Shown here piece after piece: positions 1 through 5,386 of a DNA stretch of 6,350 nucleotides. Within the stretch, counting starts at the first letter, position 1. Each line of letters begins with the position of its first letter. The notes under the pieces are model-generated. The model had not been told where the DNA came from. It made no database searches and saw only the letters and a list, made by a program, of their open reading frames with translations. Source of the stretch: an uncultured Bacillota bacterium (GTDB taxonomy: Bacteria; Bacillota; UBA994; UBA5500); the NCBI GenBank assembly GCA_937874815.1, contig CALNBW010000062.1:1-6350 (forward strand), given 5' to 3'. Position numbers and translations under genes: made by a program.

Positions 1-72
1 ATAGACTTCGTCTGGCTGGCATAACTCGATCATCTCTTCTACCCATTTTTGCAGCTTCTTGTTAGAACTCAC
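1..72 (-). CDS. pckG: GTP-dependent phosphoenolpyruvate carboxykinase, N-terminal fragment (cut by window edge)
   Basis: Only the first 24 codons lie in the window; the gene continues off the left edge. Read on the minus strand from GTG at 72-70, the peptide begins (M)SSNKKLQKWVEEMIEL and continues CQPDEVY. The pattern of a short helix followed by LCQPD-x-V/I closely resembles the N-terminus of GTP-type PEP carboxykinase, where it directly precedes a conserved DGS segment that would lie just outside the window. That enzyme interconverts oxaloacetate plus GTP with phosphoenolpyruvate, GDP and CO2 in the cytoplasm, in gluconeogenesis or anaplerosis. The GTG start is favoured by a purine-rich ribosome binding site, GGGAGGGG at 86-79, six bases upstream. 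The gene is transcribed divergently from the two-component operon. The assignment rests on 24 residues, so the family is likely but the rest of the protein is unseen. Confidence 0.75.
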   Translation of the reverse strand, partial: MSSNKKLQKWVEEMIELCQPDEVY

Positions 73-78
73 TACAAG

Positions 79-86
79 CCCCTCCC
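79..86 (-). promoter_or_regulatory. Ribosome binding site deciding the GTG start of the pckG-like gene
   Basis: On the minus strand the sequence GGGAGGGG ends six bases before GTG at 72-70. No ATG in this frame lies nearby, so this site is the reason for choosing the GTG start. Confidence 0.65.
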
Positions 87-140
87 ACCATGCATTCTGA
101 TGCTTAATGAATCCTGCTGCTTAGCCATGGCAATTGCAGT

Positions 141-168
141 TGGACAGACCTAAAAAAAGCAGCATATT
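141..168 (+). promoter_or_regulatory. Possible promoter for the kinase-regulator operon
   Basis: TGGACA (141-146) and CATATT (163-168) are separated by 16 bases, an acceptable but imperfect sigma-A-type pair in an AT-rich stretch upstream of the kinase. It is a consensus match only; other AT-rich hexamers such as TATGAT at 179-184 lack a good -35 partner. Confidence 0.25.
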
Positions 169-271
169 TCATATTCTATATGATGCGATGTAAAGAGGCT
201 ATCTAATCTAGCCGATAATTGAAAGGAATTTTCTTGTTCCCCCAGCCGCGACTAATGCCCATTTAGCTAAG

Positions 272-284
272 AGGATTTAATCCT
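272..284. repeat. Short perfect palindrome upstream of the kinase gene
   Basis: AGGATT at 272-277 and AATCCT at 279-284 are perfect inverted repeats around a single T. Flanking AAGA (269-272) and TCTT (286-289) extend the symmetry with a two-base offset. It lies between the promoter candidates and the kinase start, so it could be an operator half-site pair or a weak RNA hairpin. A 6-base arm in AT-rich DNA can also arise by chance. Confidence 0.3.
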
Positions 285-345
285 ATCTTGTGGAAGTTAG
301 TGAATAATGCAGAGGTTAGGTTAGAGAAAAGGCAGCCTAACTGGC

Positions 346-354
346 AGGAGGGGG
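346..354 (+). promoter_or_regulatory. Strong ribosome binding site supporting a GTG start at 363
   Basis: AGGAGGGGG at 346-354 is followed after eight bases by GTG at 363-365, which is in frame with the kinase. By contrast, the upstream TTG at 288 has only GAGG at 271-274, thirteen bases away, and the downstream ATG at 408 has AAGG only three bases away. This makes GTG 363 the best-supported start. Confidence 0.6.
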
Positions 355-362
355 TGGAGAGA

Positions 363-1745
363 GTGGATGCAGAGCAAGCGCAGGCAGTAGCAATAGATAA
401 AAGGACCATGGCTTTCGGCCTCGGCCTCATTGTTCTGGGCGTGTTGATGCCTGCTATATTTCCTATTAAGTGGCTGGGCGTGATGCCCAAGCTGACCCGG
501 GCTATGGCGGAGCAAAATCAGGGGCTGCTAATTTTAACCGCAGGCCGGGTGGTCTTGCTCAATACGGTGCATGCACTCCCTCAGGTTCTTGGTGCCGTGG
601 TGGTAGCGGATGAGATTCTTCGGGTTTATGCGCATCTCGGGCGTTACTTGCACCTAGCAGTGCCTGTTGCTATCTTTGCCGGGATTTATGGGCTGATCTA
701 TGCTTTCTATGGCTTTTCTTATGGCTGGGTGGCCACTGCCGTTTTGATTGCGCTATCTGCAGGCATTGCCAGGGCGATGCGGAAGAGCCAGCCGCATGTT
801 ATCGCCAGCACGCTAATGTTTACGCTGGTCATCTTTGGTGCCCAGTGGCTGAAAGTGATGCCTGCCCTGGACGTTTTGGGTCGGGGAACAGAGGTGAACT
901 GCGCGGAAATTAAGCGCGTGGCCGGTTTTATGCAAGCAGGGTCCGTACTCAATTTCATTGGCTTTCTCTTTTTTGGCTTCACTCTGATACTGGCTGTGCT
1001 GCTTATCCGCATGATGGTAGTGCACAATCGGGAACTGGAGCTAGAGCGACGCGATCGCAAGCGAGAAGAGGAAATGCAACAGATGAAAATGACGGTTTTG
1101 GAGGCGAAGACCTTTAAAGAACTGCGTCGCCTCACCCATGATTTGAAAACGCCTCTGACAGTGATTCAGGGGTTAACCTCGGTACTGCAGTTGATGCTAG
1201 ACCAGCAAGGTGGGCAGGCTGCAGCCATTTGCGAGCGCATCAACGTGGCCGCTGAAAACATGAACGAGATGATAACGGATATTGTCATGCAAGAGAAACG
1301 GCAGCCCCTCTCTGTGCCCGAATTGCTCACCTATACTACAGCCCAAGTCTCACCCAAGCAGGGTGATTGCGATATTGTTTTACAGTTGGAAGAGAACTTG
1401 CCCAAAGTGTCGGGTAACCGGGTGCGGCTGACGCGAGCTTTGGCCAACCTGCTAGAGAACGCGTTGGAGGCGATGGGCTCCTCTGGTGGGCAGGTCGAGG
1501 TGACGGCCAAATCATTACCCGACCACCGAGTGCGTATTACGATTAGCGATAATGGCCCGGGAATTCCCGATGAGGACAAACCTAAAGTGTTTGAAACGGG
1601 CTTTAGCGCCCGAGGGACTCCGGGGTTGGGTTTACCTTTCGCCCATGAAGTCATTCGAGACCATGGAGGTGCCATTGAGCTATGGTCGGTGGCTGGCGTG
1701 GGGACGAAGGTGGTAGTGTTCTTGCCGGAGGTGATAGAAAATTAG
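363..1745 (+). CDS. Membrane-bound sensor histidine kinase of a two-component system
   Basis: A 460-residue sensor kinase that would autophosphorylate on histidine and pass the phosphate to the adjacent response regulator. Using the GTG start at 363, roughly six hydrophobic segments (about residues 18-35, 55-84, 97-116, 121-138, 146-162 and 196-218) form a membrane sensor region with only short loops, so no large extracellular ligand domain is visible. A charged, probably coiled-coil linker (about 222-250, ELELERRDRKREEE) leads to the H-box LTHDLKTPL with phosphoacceptor His259. The ATPase domain follows: N-box LLENALEA with Asn366, G1 box ISDNGPGIP with Asp396, and G2 box GLGLPFAHEV from Gly421. 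All catalytic boxes are intact. The start is ambiguous: TTG 288 (485 aa), GTG 300, GTG 363 and ATG 408 are all in frame, and 363 has the best ribosome binding site. The stop overlaps the likely ATT start of the regulator by five bases, so the two are probably translationally coupled. The signal sensed cannot be read from the sequence. Confidence 0.88.
   Translation: MDAEQAQAVAIDKRTMAFGLGLIVLGVLMPAIFPIKWLGVMPKLTRAMAEQNQGLLILTAGRVVLLNTVHALPQVLGAVVVADEILRVYAHLGRYLHLAVPVAIFAGIYGLIYAFYGFSYGWVATAVLIALSAGIARAMRKSQPHVIASTLMFTLVIFGAQWLKVMPALDVLGRGTEVNCAEIKRVAGFMQAGSVLNFIGFLFFGFTLILAVLLIRMMVVHNRELELERRDRKREEEMQQMKMTVLEAKTFKELRRLTHDLKTPLTVIQGLTSVLQLMLDQQGGQAAAICERINVAAENMNEMITDIVMQEKRQPLSVPELLTYTTAQVSPKQGDCDIVLQLEENLPKVSGNRVRLTRALANLLENALEAMGSSGGQVEVTAKSLPDHRVRITISDNGPGIPDEDKPKVFETGFSARGTPGLGLPFAHEVIRDHGGAIELWSVAGVGTKVVVFLPEVIEN
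1727..1735 (+). promoter_or_regulatory. Near-perfect ribosome binding site deciding an ATT start for the response regulator
   Basis: GGAGGTGAT at 1727-1735 lies inside the end of the kinase gene and matches the complement of the usual 16S rRNA 3' end over nine bases. From the GGAGG core it is nine bases to ATT at 1741 but 24 bases to the first ATG at 1756, which is too far for normal initiation. No ATG, GTG or TTG lies in the regulator frame between the in-frame stop at 1735-1737 and 1756. Confidence 0.7.
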
Positions 1746-2394
1746 TGTACGAGTAATGGTTGTAGATGATGACCGTGATATCTGTTTCACCGTGGAGACA
1801 ATTGGTGCTTATGCTGACTGGATAGTGCATTCCTGCCTCGATGTGGGCAGTGCTTTGGCCGCTCTAGATGCCTTTAATCCAGATATTCTGCTTCTGGACT
1901 ACCATCTGCCATTTATGAATGGCTTAGCAGCTTTACCGAAATTCAAGCAAAAGAGGCCTTCCTTGACTATCATCATGCTCACTGTGGAGGAGGATGCTCA
2001 GCTAGCGGAAAAATGCCGTGAGGCTGGAGCTAATGATTATTCTCTCAAGCCTATTAAGGCTCTGGACCTGATCCATCGCGTTAATTTGAACTTAGAAGTA
2101 GCGCAGCTAAGAAAAGACTCGCCTACAGAGCAGATGGAAACGCTAGAGAAGGGAATGAGCCAGGAAACGGTTGATCTGGTGTTAGGTTTTTTCGGTAGGA
2201 ATGCCGGCGACTACCTTACTATTAACGAAGTGGCGGCGGCCCTGCAATTGGGGTATTCCACTACTCACCGCTACCTTAGTTACTTAGAAGACCAAGGATA
2301 TTTGATGGTAACCCACGGATATGGCAGGCAAGGGCGCCCACGAAAGAAATACCGGGTGCGCGAGATGAAACCAAGTAGAGCGGGGCATCGCTAA
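1741..2394 (+). CDS. Response regulator, CitB/DcuR-type (receiver plus winged-helix DNA-binding domain), probable ATT start
   Basis: A 217-residue cytoplasmic DNA-binding regulator, partner of the kinase just upstream. The receiver domain carries the acidic cluster VVDDD near residues 8-11, phosphoacceptor Asp53 in LLLDYHLP, Thr81 in IIMLT and Lys103 in LKP, so all conserved residues are present. The C-terminal domain (about 139-206) has a helix-turn-helix, INEVAAALQLGYSTTHRYL, then LEDQGYL and GRPRKKYRV. This arrangement matches the CitB/DcuR/DpiA class, which commonly regulates uptake of organic acids such as citrate or malate. The conventional ATG at 1756 would start inside the first beta strand (MVVDDD), whereas ATT at 1741 gives ISVRVMVVDDD, a typical receiver N-terminus, and sits correctly behind a near-perfect ribosome binding site. 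The gene overlaps the kinase stop by five bases. Its own stop codon forms the loop of the terminator. The family call is firm; the ATT start is an inference, and ATG 1756 (212 aa) is the fallback. Confidence 0.88.
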   Translation: MSVRVMVVDDDRDICFTVETIGAYADWIVHSCLDVGSALAALDAFNPDILLLDYHLPFMNGLAALPKFKQKRPSLTIIMLTVEEDAQLAEKCREAGANDYSLKPIKALDLIHRVNLNLEVAQLRKDSPTEQMETLEKGMSQETVDLVLGFFGRNAGDYLTINEVAAALQLGYSTTHRYLSYLEDQGYLMVTHGYGRQGRPRKKYRVREMKPSRAGHR

Positions 2395-2413
2395 GCGATG
2401 CCCGTTTTTTTTT
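2383..2413 (+). terminator. Intrinsic terminator of the two-component operon, with the stop codon in its loop
   Basis: GGGCATCGC at 2383-2391 pairs perfectly with GCGATGCCC at 2395-2403, a nine-base-pair stem, followed after one G by nine Ts (2405-2413). The three-base loop, 2392-2394, is the TAA stop codon of the response regulator, and the 5' arm encodes its last residues Gly-His-Arg. This is a classical rho-independent terminator placed unusually tightly on the gene. A ribosome pausing at the stop would physically cover the stem, so termination could depend on how closely translation follows transcription; that is inference. Confidence 0.93.
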
Positions 2414-2602
2414 GCAACTTGAGAGAAATACGGGAAGAAATAGGACTTGGCGTGAGTGGCGTCTAACAGTAGTAACTAAAGCTTAATATAAGCGGATTGA
2501 GGTGGCGCAGCTAACATGCATGCTTTTCTCGGTGTTTTCAGCGTTGCGGTAAGACCAAACTAGTTGCTTAGTGTAGCAAAGAACGAAAGGGGAGTTAAAC
2601 AA
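2414..2602 (+). other. Leader/intergenic region ahead of the ABC transporter operon
   Basis: About 190 bases with no supported gene. It holds a possible promoter (2463-2492), a short inverted repeat GCTTA/TAAGC at 2481-2493 on top of the -10 candidate, the self-complementary octamers CATGCATG at 2515-2522 and AACTAGTT at 2558-2565, and a five-base-pair stem TTGCT/AGCAA at 2564-2579. A good ribosome binding site, GGGGAG at 2589-2594, stands eight bases before the binding-protein ATG. No known riboswitch or T-box pattern was recognised. Confidence 0.5.
2463..2492 (+). promoter_or_regulatory. Possible promoter of the ABC transporter operon, overlapped by an inverted repeat
   Basis: CTAACA at 2463-2468 (4 of 6 to TTGACA) and TATAAG at 2487-2492 (5 of 6 to TATAAT) are 18 bases apart. 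Because the terminator just upstream should stop kinase-operon transcripts, a promoter is expected here. The arms GCTTA (2481-2485) and TAAGC (2489-2493) flank the -10 and could be an operator. A weak -35 is typical of activator-dependent promoters, which would suit control by the response regulator, but no binding site is proven. Confidence 0.35.
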
Positions 2603-4345
2603 ATGTCCAAGAGAAAGGGAGTACTGTTATTACTGGTGCTGGCGTTAGCGGTGGGCAGTTTGTTGGGATGTACCTCTACTGCCGGCCCGCAAGAGCCCAA
2701 GATCCTGCGGATGGCACTGTCGTCCCCGCCTACCACTTATAACCACCATATGTCGGGCATTTCTAGCGACAATGCGGTTTTGGGTTACCTAGTAGGCCGC
2801 CTCTATACCTATCTGCCGTCGCTCGACGGCTCTTCCGTTGTGCTAGCGCCGGAGCTGGCTGCCGGGCCGCCTATCGATGTCAAAGGCGATGGCACTGTCT
2901 GGCACATTCCCATCGACCCCGAGGCGAAGTGGGCCAATGGTGAGCCTATCAACGCCGATACTTTCGTGTATAGCTGGAAGATGCTGCTCGACCCAGTCTT
3001 AGTCAACACACAAGGAATGGGCCTGGCTAGAAACCAGGTGGAAATCGTCAATGCGGTGGACTACTTTGGGCAAGGCCCAGAAGGCCCCCTCAAGTGGGAA
3101 GACGTGGGCATCAAGAAGGTCGACGAACATACTGTAGAGCTTGTCTTAACTACCGATTTTACTGCTACCGATGTGATGAGGCATTTAGAGTCTCATGTTA
3201 AGGGACCTGTCTACGAGCCTTTGTATGAGCAGTACATGAATGCCAGTCGCACCGAAACCCAATATGGCACGGATATCGATAAGATTATGAGCTCAGGAGC
3301 CTTCAACTTAGTGACCTGGGTTCCAGGTGCCGAAGTGAAGATGGAGAAGAACCCTCATTATAAGGATGCTGATCGGGTGAAGCTCGACGGTGTATCCTAT
3401 AATGTGGTGGAAAACGCCGGGACTCAAATCCAGATGTTTGAAAACGGCGAGTTTGATTATATCGGGCTTAGCGCCAGCGACATCCCTACTTACTCTGATG
3501 ACCCACGTTTCCGTTACACTCTTTCCCGGGCTGTACGCATTATTGAGATGAACCACGCAAACCCTGACAAGCCCATCCTCAATAATATCAACTTCCGTCG
3601 GGCTTTTTACTATGCCATAGATCGGGAAACCATCGCCAAACTAGCAAGCGGAGTACCAGCGCAATATTCCGTTCCTACTACGTCGCAAGCCTACGCTGAT
3701 GGCACCTTGTTCAGAACCATCGCTGACGCAGAGGGGTATCTGCCCCCCAACTATGGGTACGACCCCGACTTGGCTAAAGAGCTTTTTGACAGAGCCATGA
3801 AGGAGGAGGGGCTAGATAAGCTTGAACTGGTTATGACCTATGCCACTACCAACTCGCGGGCCATGATCACTGTGGAGTATATTGAAGACTCGCTGCCCAA
3901 GGTTTTTGGAACAGATCGCTTTAAACTAGCCCTAAACGCCATGCCGGGCGCTCAAGTGCTGGATACCATGGCTAACAGCCGAGATACCCCACGAGCCTAC
4001 GAACTGGGTATTTCAGCCTGGTCTTTCCTAAAAACCGACTTTAACCCGGCAGAGATCTTCGAACCCTTCACTAGCACCTATAATCGCCGCAATGGACCCT
4101 ACAATAGCGACAGACTTGACGCCCTCTATTTAGAGGCAGTCTCCGATCCGGCCCGTAAGGATGAGAAACGCGTTACCGAGTTAGCTATGGAAATGGAAAA
4201 GGTGTATTTCGAGGAGATGATCGGCATCCCTGTCTTCCAGGAAGCAGGCGGCTCTCTTACTGCGGAACGCCTGATTCTACCCGTGACCGAGCCGCATAAC
4301 ACAGCCGGTTGGTGTATGCGCTTTGCCGACATCAAGGACGACTAG
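2603..4345 (+). CDS. oppA: Extracellular solute-binding lipoprotein, family 5 (oligopeptide/dipeptide ABC importer)
   Basis: A 580-residue binding protein that would capture peptides or a related solute outside the membrane and deliver it to the permeases encoded next. The N-terminus MSKRKGVLLLLVLALAVGSL is a lipoprotein signal peptide: positive residues, a hydrophobic core, and lipobox LLGC with Cys23 as the lipid-modified residue. The mature part shows typical family-5 segments: an AKWANGEPINADTFVYSWK stretch at about residues 108-126, and FRRAFYYAIDRE from about 331, the usual conserved helix. Length is normal for the family. The ATG at 2603 is chosen because GGGGAG lies eight bases upstream and the signal peptide starts there; extending to TTG 2564 adds 13 residues ahead of the signal without a good ribosome binding site. 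The stop is followed by a strong hairpin before the first permease. Family-5 proteins also bind nickel, opines, sugars or oligosaccharides, so the peptide substrate is the likeliest but unproven. The symbol denotes the class. Confidence 0.88.
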   Translation: MSKRKGVLLLLVLALAVGSLLGCTSTAGPQEPKILRMALSSPPTTYNHHMSGISSDNAVLGYLVGRLYTYLPSLDGSSVVLAPELAAGPPIDVKGDGTVWHIPIDPEAKWANGEPINADTFVYSWKMLLDPVLVNTQGMGLARNQVEIVNAVDYFGQGPEGPLKWEDVGIKKVDEHTVELVLTTDFTATDVMRHLESHVKGPVYEPLYEQYMNASRTETQYGTDIDKIMSSGAFNLVTWVPGAEVKMEKNPHYKDADRVKLDGVSYNVVENAGTQIQMFENGEFDYIGLSASDIPTYSDDPRFRYTLSRAVRIIEMNHANPDKPILNNINFRRAFYYAIDRETIAKLASGVPAQYSVPTTSQAYADGTLFRTIADAEGYLPPNYGYDPDLAKELFDRAMKEEGLDKLELVMTYATTNSRAMITVEYIEDSLPKVFGTDRFKLALNAMPGAQVLDTMANSRDTPRAYELGISAWSFLKTDFNPAEIFEPFTSTYNRRNGPYNSDRLDALYLEAVSDPARKDEKRVTELAMEMEKVYFEEMIGIPVFQEAGGSLTAERLILPVTEPHNTAGWCMRFADIKDD

Positions 4346-4360
4346 TCACTGGAACGTCTA

Positions 4361-4409
4361 GGGGTTAAGTGGTGCTTTGCCTCGGTGCGGAGCACCACTG
4401 GTTTACCCC
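4361..4409 (+). repeat. Intercistronic stem-loop between the binding-protein and permease genes
   Basis: AGTGGTGCT at 4368-4376 pairs perfectly with AGCACCACT at 4391-4399. The stem extends inward through two U-G pairs and GC/GC (4377-4380 with 4387-4390), leaving a six-base loop CTCGGT. An outer arm GGGGT (4361-4365) pairs with ACCCC (4405-4409) across a small internal loop. There is no T-tract, so it is not a classical terminator. It begins 15 bases after the oppA-type stop and ends seven bases before the ribosome binding site of the next gene. In solute-binding-protein operons such hairpins protect the upstream mRNA from 3' decay or cause partial attenuation, giving excess binding protein; that role is inferred here. 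Confidence 0.8.
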
Positions 4410-4431
4410 GCGAAATGGAGGAGAAGCCAAG

Positions 4432-5382
4432 ATGACTAGATACATTATCAACAGGCTCATAGCTGTGGCTCTGGTTTTGTTCATGATTGTAACCGTGGCC
4501 TTCATGGTGCTACGCCTCATGCCTGGCAGTGTTTATGATGATAACCCTGAGCTTAGCAGCGAAGTTATCGAGGCCTTAGAGGCCAAAGCTCACTTAAACG
4601 AGCCCATGATTGTGCAATATTACTATTATGTGCGCGGCATTTTGCTCGATCGCAATTGGGGCGTATCGGTAAAATTGGCCCCTAGCGTGCCCGTTTTCGA
4701 TGTTTTAAAGACTCGTATTCCTATTAGTATGATTCTTAATGTGGCGTCCTTAGTTATATCGCTGCCGCTGGGCATAGCAGCCGGAACCATAGCGGCACTT
4801 AACAAGAACCGCCTCCCAGATTATGCGATATCCTTGCTAGTTATAATCTTTATTTCGGTGCCTTCATTTGTGTTTGCAGCTGTCATGCAGTACTTCCTAT
4901 CTTTTAAGCTAGGTTGGTTCCCCATAATCTACAACCCTACCGGTGTCGGGTGGGCCAAATGGCGCTCTATCGTCTTACCAGTGCTTGCCCTGTCTTTTGG
5001 CCCGATTGCCACCGTGACCCGCTATCTGCGCGGCGAGCTTCTGGAAACTTTGAACTCGGAATACATGTTGCTCGCCAGAACCAAAGGTTTAACCAAATAC
5101 CAAGCTGCGGCCCGACATGCCTTTCGCAACTCTTGCGTACCACTGGCCAACATCATCATCCCTATGTTCACTGGTATTTTAGGCGGTTCATTAGTGGTAG
5201 AGCAAGTGTTTTCCATTCCGGGCGTAGGTGGAATTATGGTCAACTCAGTCAACGCTAATGACCATGCTTTAACGCTGGCGGTGCTGCTTTTCTATTCAGT
5301 AATCTCCTTGCTCACTATTCTCATTGTAGATATCTCTTATGGCTTAATAGATCCCAGAATTCGCTTGGGAAGAAAGGGGTAG
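4432..5382 (+). CDS. oppB: ABC transporter permease, OppB/DppB type
   Basis: A 316-residue inner-membrane subunit that forms half of the transport channel with the next gene product. The N-terminus MTRYIINRLIAVALVLFMIV is the usual first helix of this class, followed by an extracytoplasmic stretch (about 31-95) and further helices at about 100-122, 133-155, 180-198, 240-257 and 280-303. The cytoplasmic EAA loop that docks on the ATPase is at about 210-238, with EYMLLARTKGL at its start and the conserved Gly219. The C-terminus YGLIDPRIRLG is typical. ATG 4432 is chosen because GGAGGAG (4417-4423) lies eight bases upstream; the in-frame GTG at 4369 sits inside the intercistronic hairpin and adds 21 residues that do not look like this family. 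Four bases separate its stop from the next gene. OppB and DppB cannot be told apart by sequence alone. Confidence 0.93.
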   Translation: MTRYIINRLIAVALVLFMIVTVAFMVLRLMPGSVYDDNPELSSEVIEALEAKAHLNEPMIVQYYYYVRGILLDRNWGVSVKLAPSVPVFDVLKTRIPISMILNVASLVISLPLGIAAGTIAALNKNRLPDYAISLLVIIFISVPSFVFAAVMQYFLSFKLGWFPIIYNPTGVGWAKWRSIVLPVLALSFGPIATVTRYLRGELLETLNSEYMLLARTKGLTKYQAAARHAFRNSCVPLANIIIPMFTGILGGSLVVEQVFSIPGVGGIMVNSVNANDHALTLAVLLFYSVISLLTILIVDISYGLIDPRIRLGRKG

Positions 5383-5386
5383 TGGG

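Larger units (their letters stand above)
73..362. other. Divergent intergenic region between pckG-like gene and histidine kinase
   Basis: About 290 bases without a convincing gene. It should hold the promoters for both divergent genes. For the plus strand, TGGACA at 141-146 (5 of 6 to the -35 consensus) and CATATT at 163-168 (4 of 6 to -10) are 16 bases apart. For the minus strand, TTTACA at 194-189 has a weak -10 (TGAAAT) 17 bases on. There is an imperfect inverted repeat, GGCTA at 197-201 with TAGCC at 209-213, and a palindrome at 272-284. The last 75 bases (288-362) are open in the kinase frame and could be translated if a TTG (288) or GTG (300) start is used, but they are rich in AGG/AGA arginine codons, unlike the body of the kinase gene. 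Confidence 0.5.

Noticed and set aside
719..1135. 138-codon minus-strand open frame inside the kinase gene
   Set aside because: It is rich in Ser/Arg, has no recognisable domain, and lies wholly opposite the membrane and H-box coding sequence; it is a shadow.
1738..1760. Programmed +1 frameshift fusing the kinase to the response regulator
   Set aside because: The regulator frame is +1 relative to the kinase at AAT TAG, so a fusion is formally possible, but there is no recognised +1 slippery site and a near-perfect ribosome binding site already explains independent initiation at 1741.
2447..2462. Sigma-54 type promoter (TTGGCGTG ... GGC)
   Set aside because: The GG at 2449-2450 is followed after ten bases by GT instead of GC, and the only GC is at the wrong spacing.
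2564..2602. N-terminal extension of the binding protein from TTG 2564
   Set aside because: It would place 13 residues before a normal lipoprotein signal peptide and read through the ribosome binding site of ATG 2603.
4369..4431. N-terminal extension of oppB from GTG 4369
   Set aside because: The start lies within the intercistronic hairpin and the added residues do not resemble the family; ATG 4432 has a good ribosome binding site.
4914..5258. 114-codon plus-strand open frame inside oppB
   Set aside because: It overlaps well-conserved permease sequence in another frame and resembles no family; it is a shadow.
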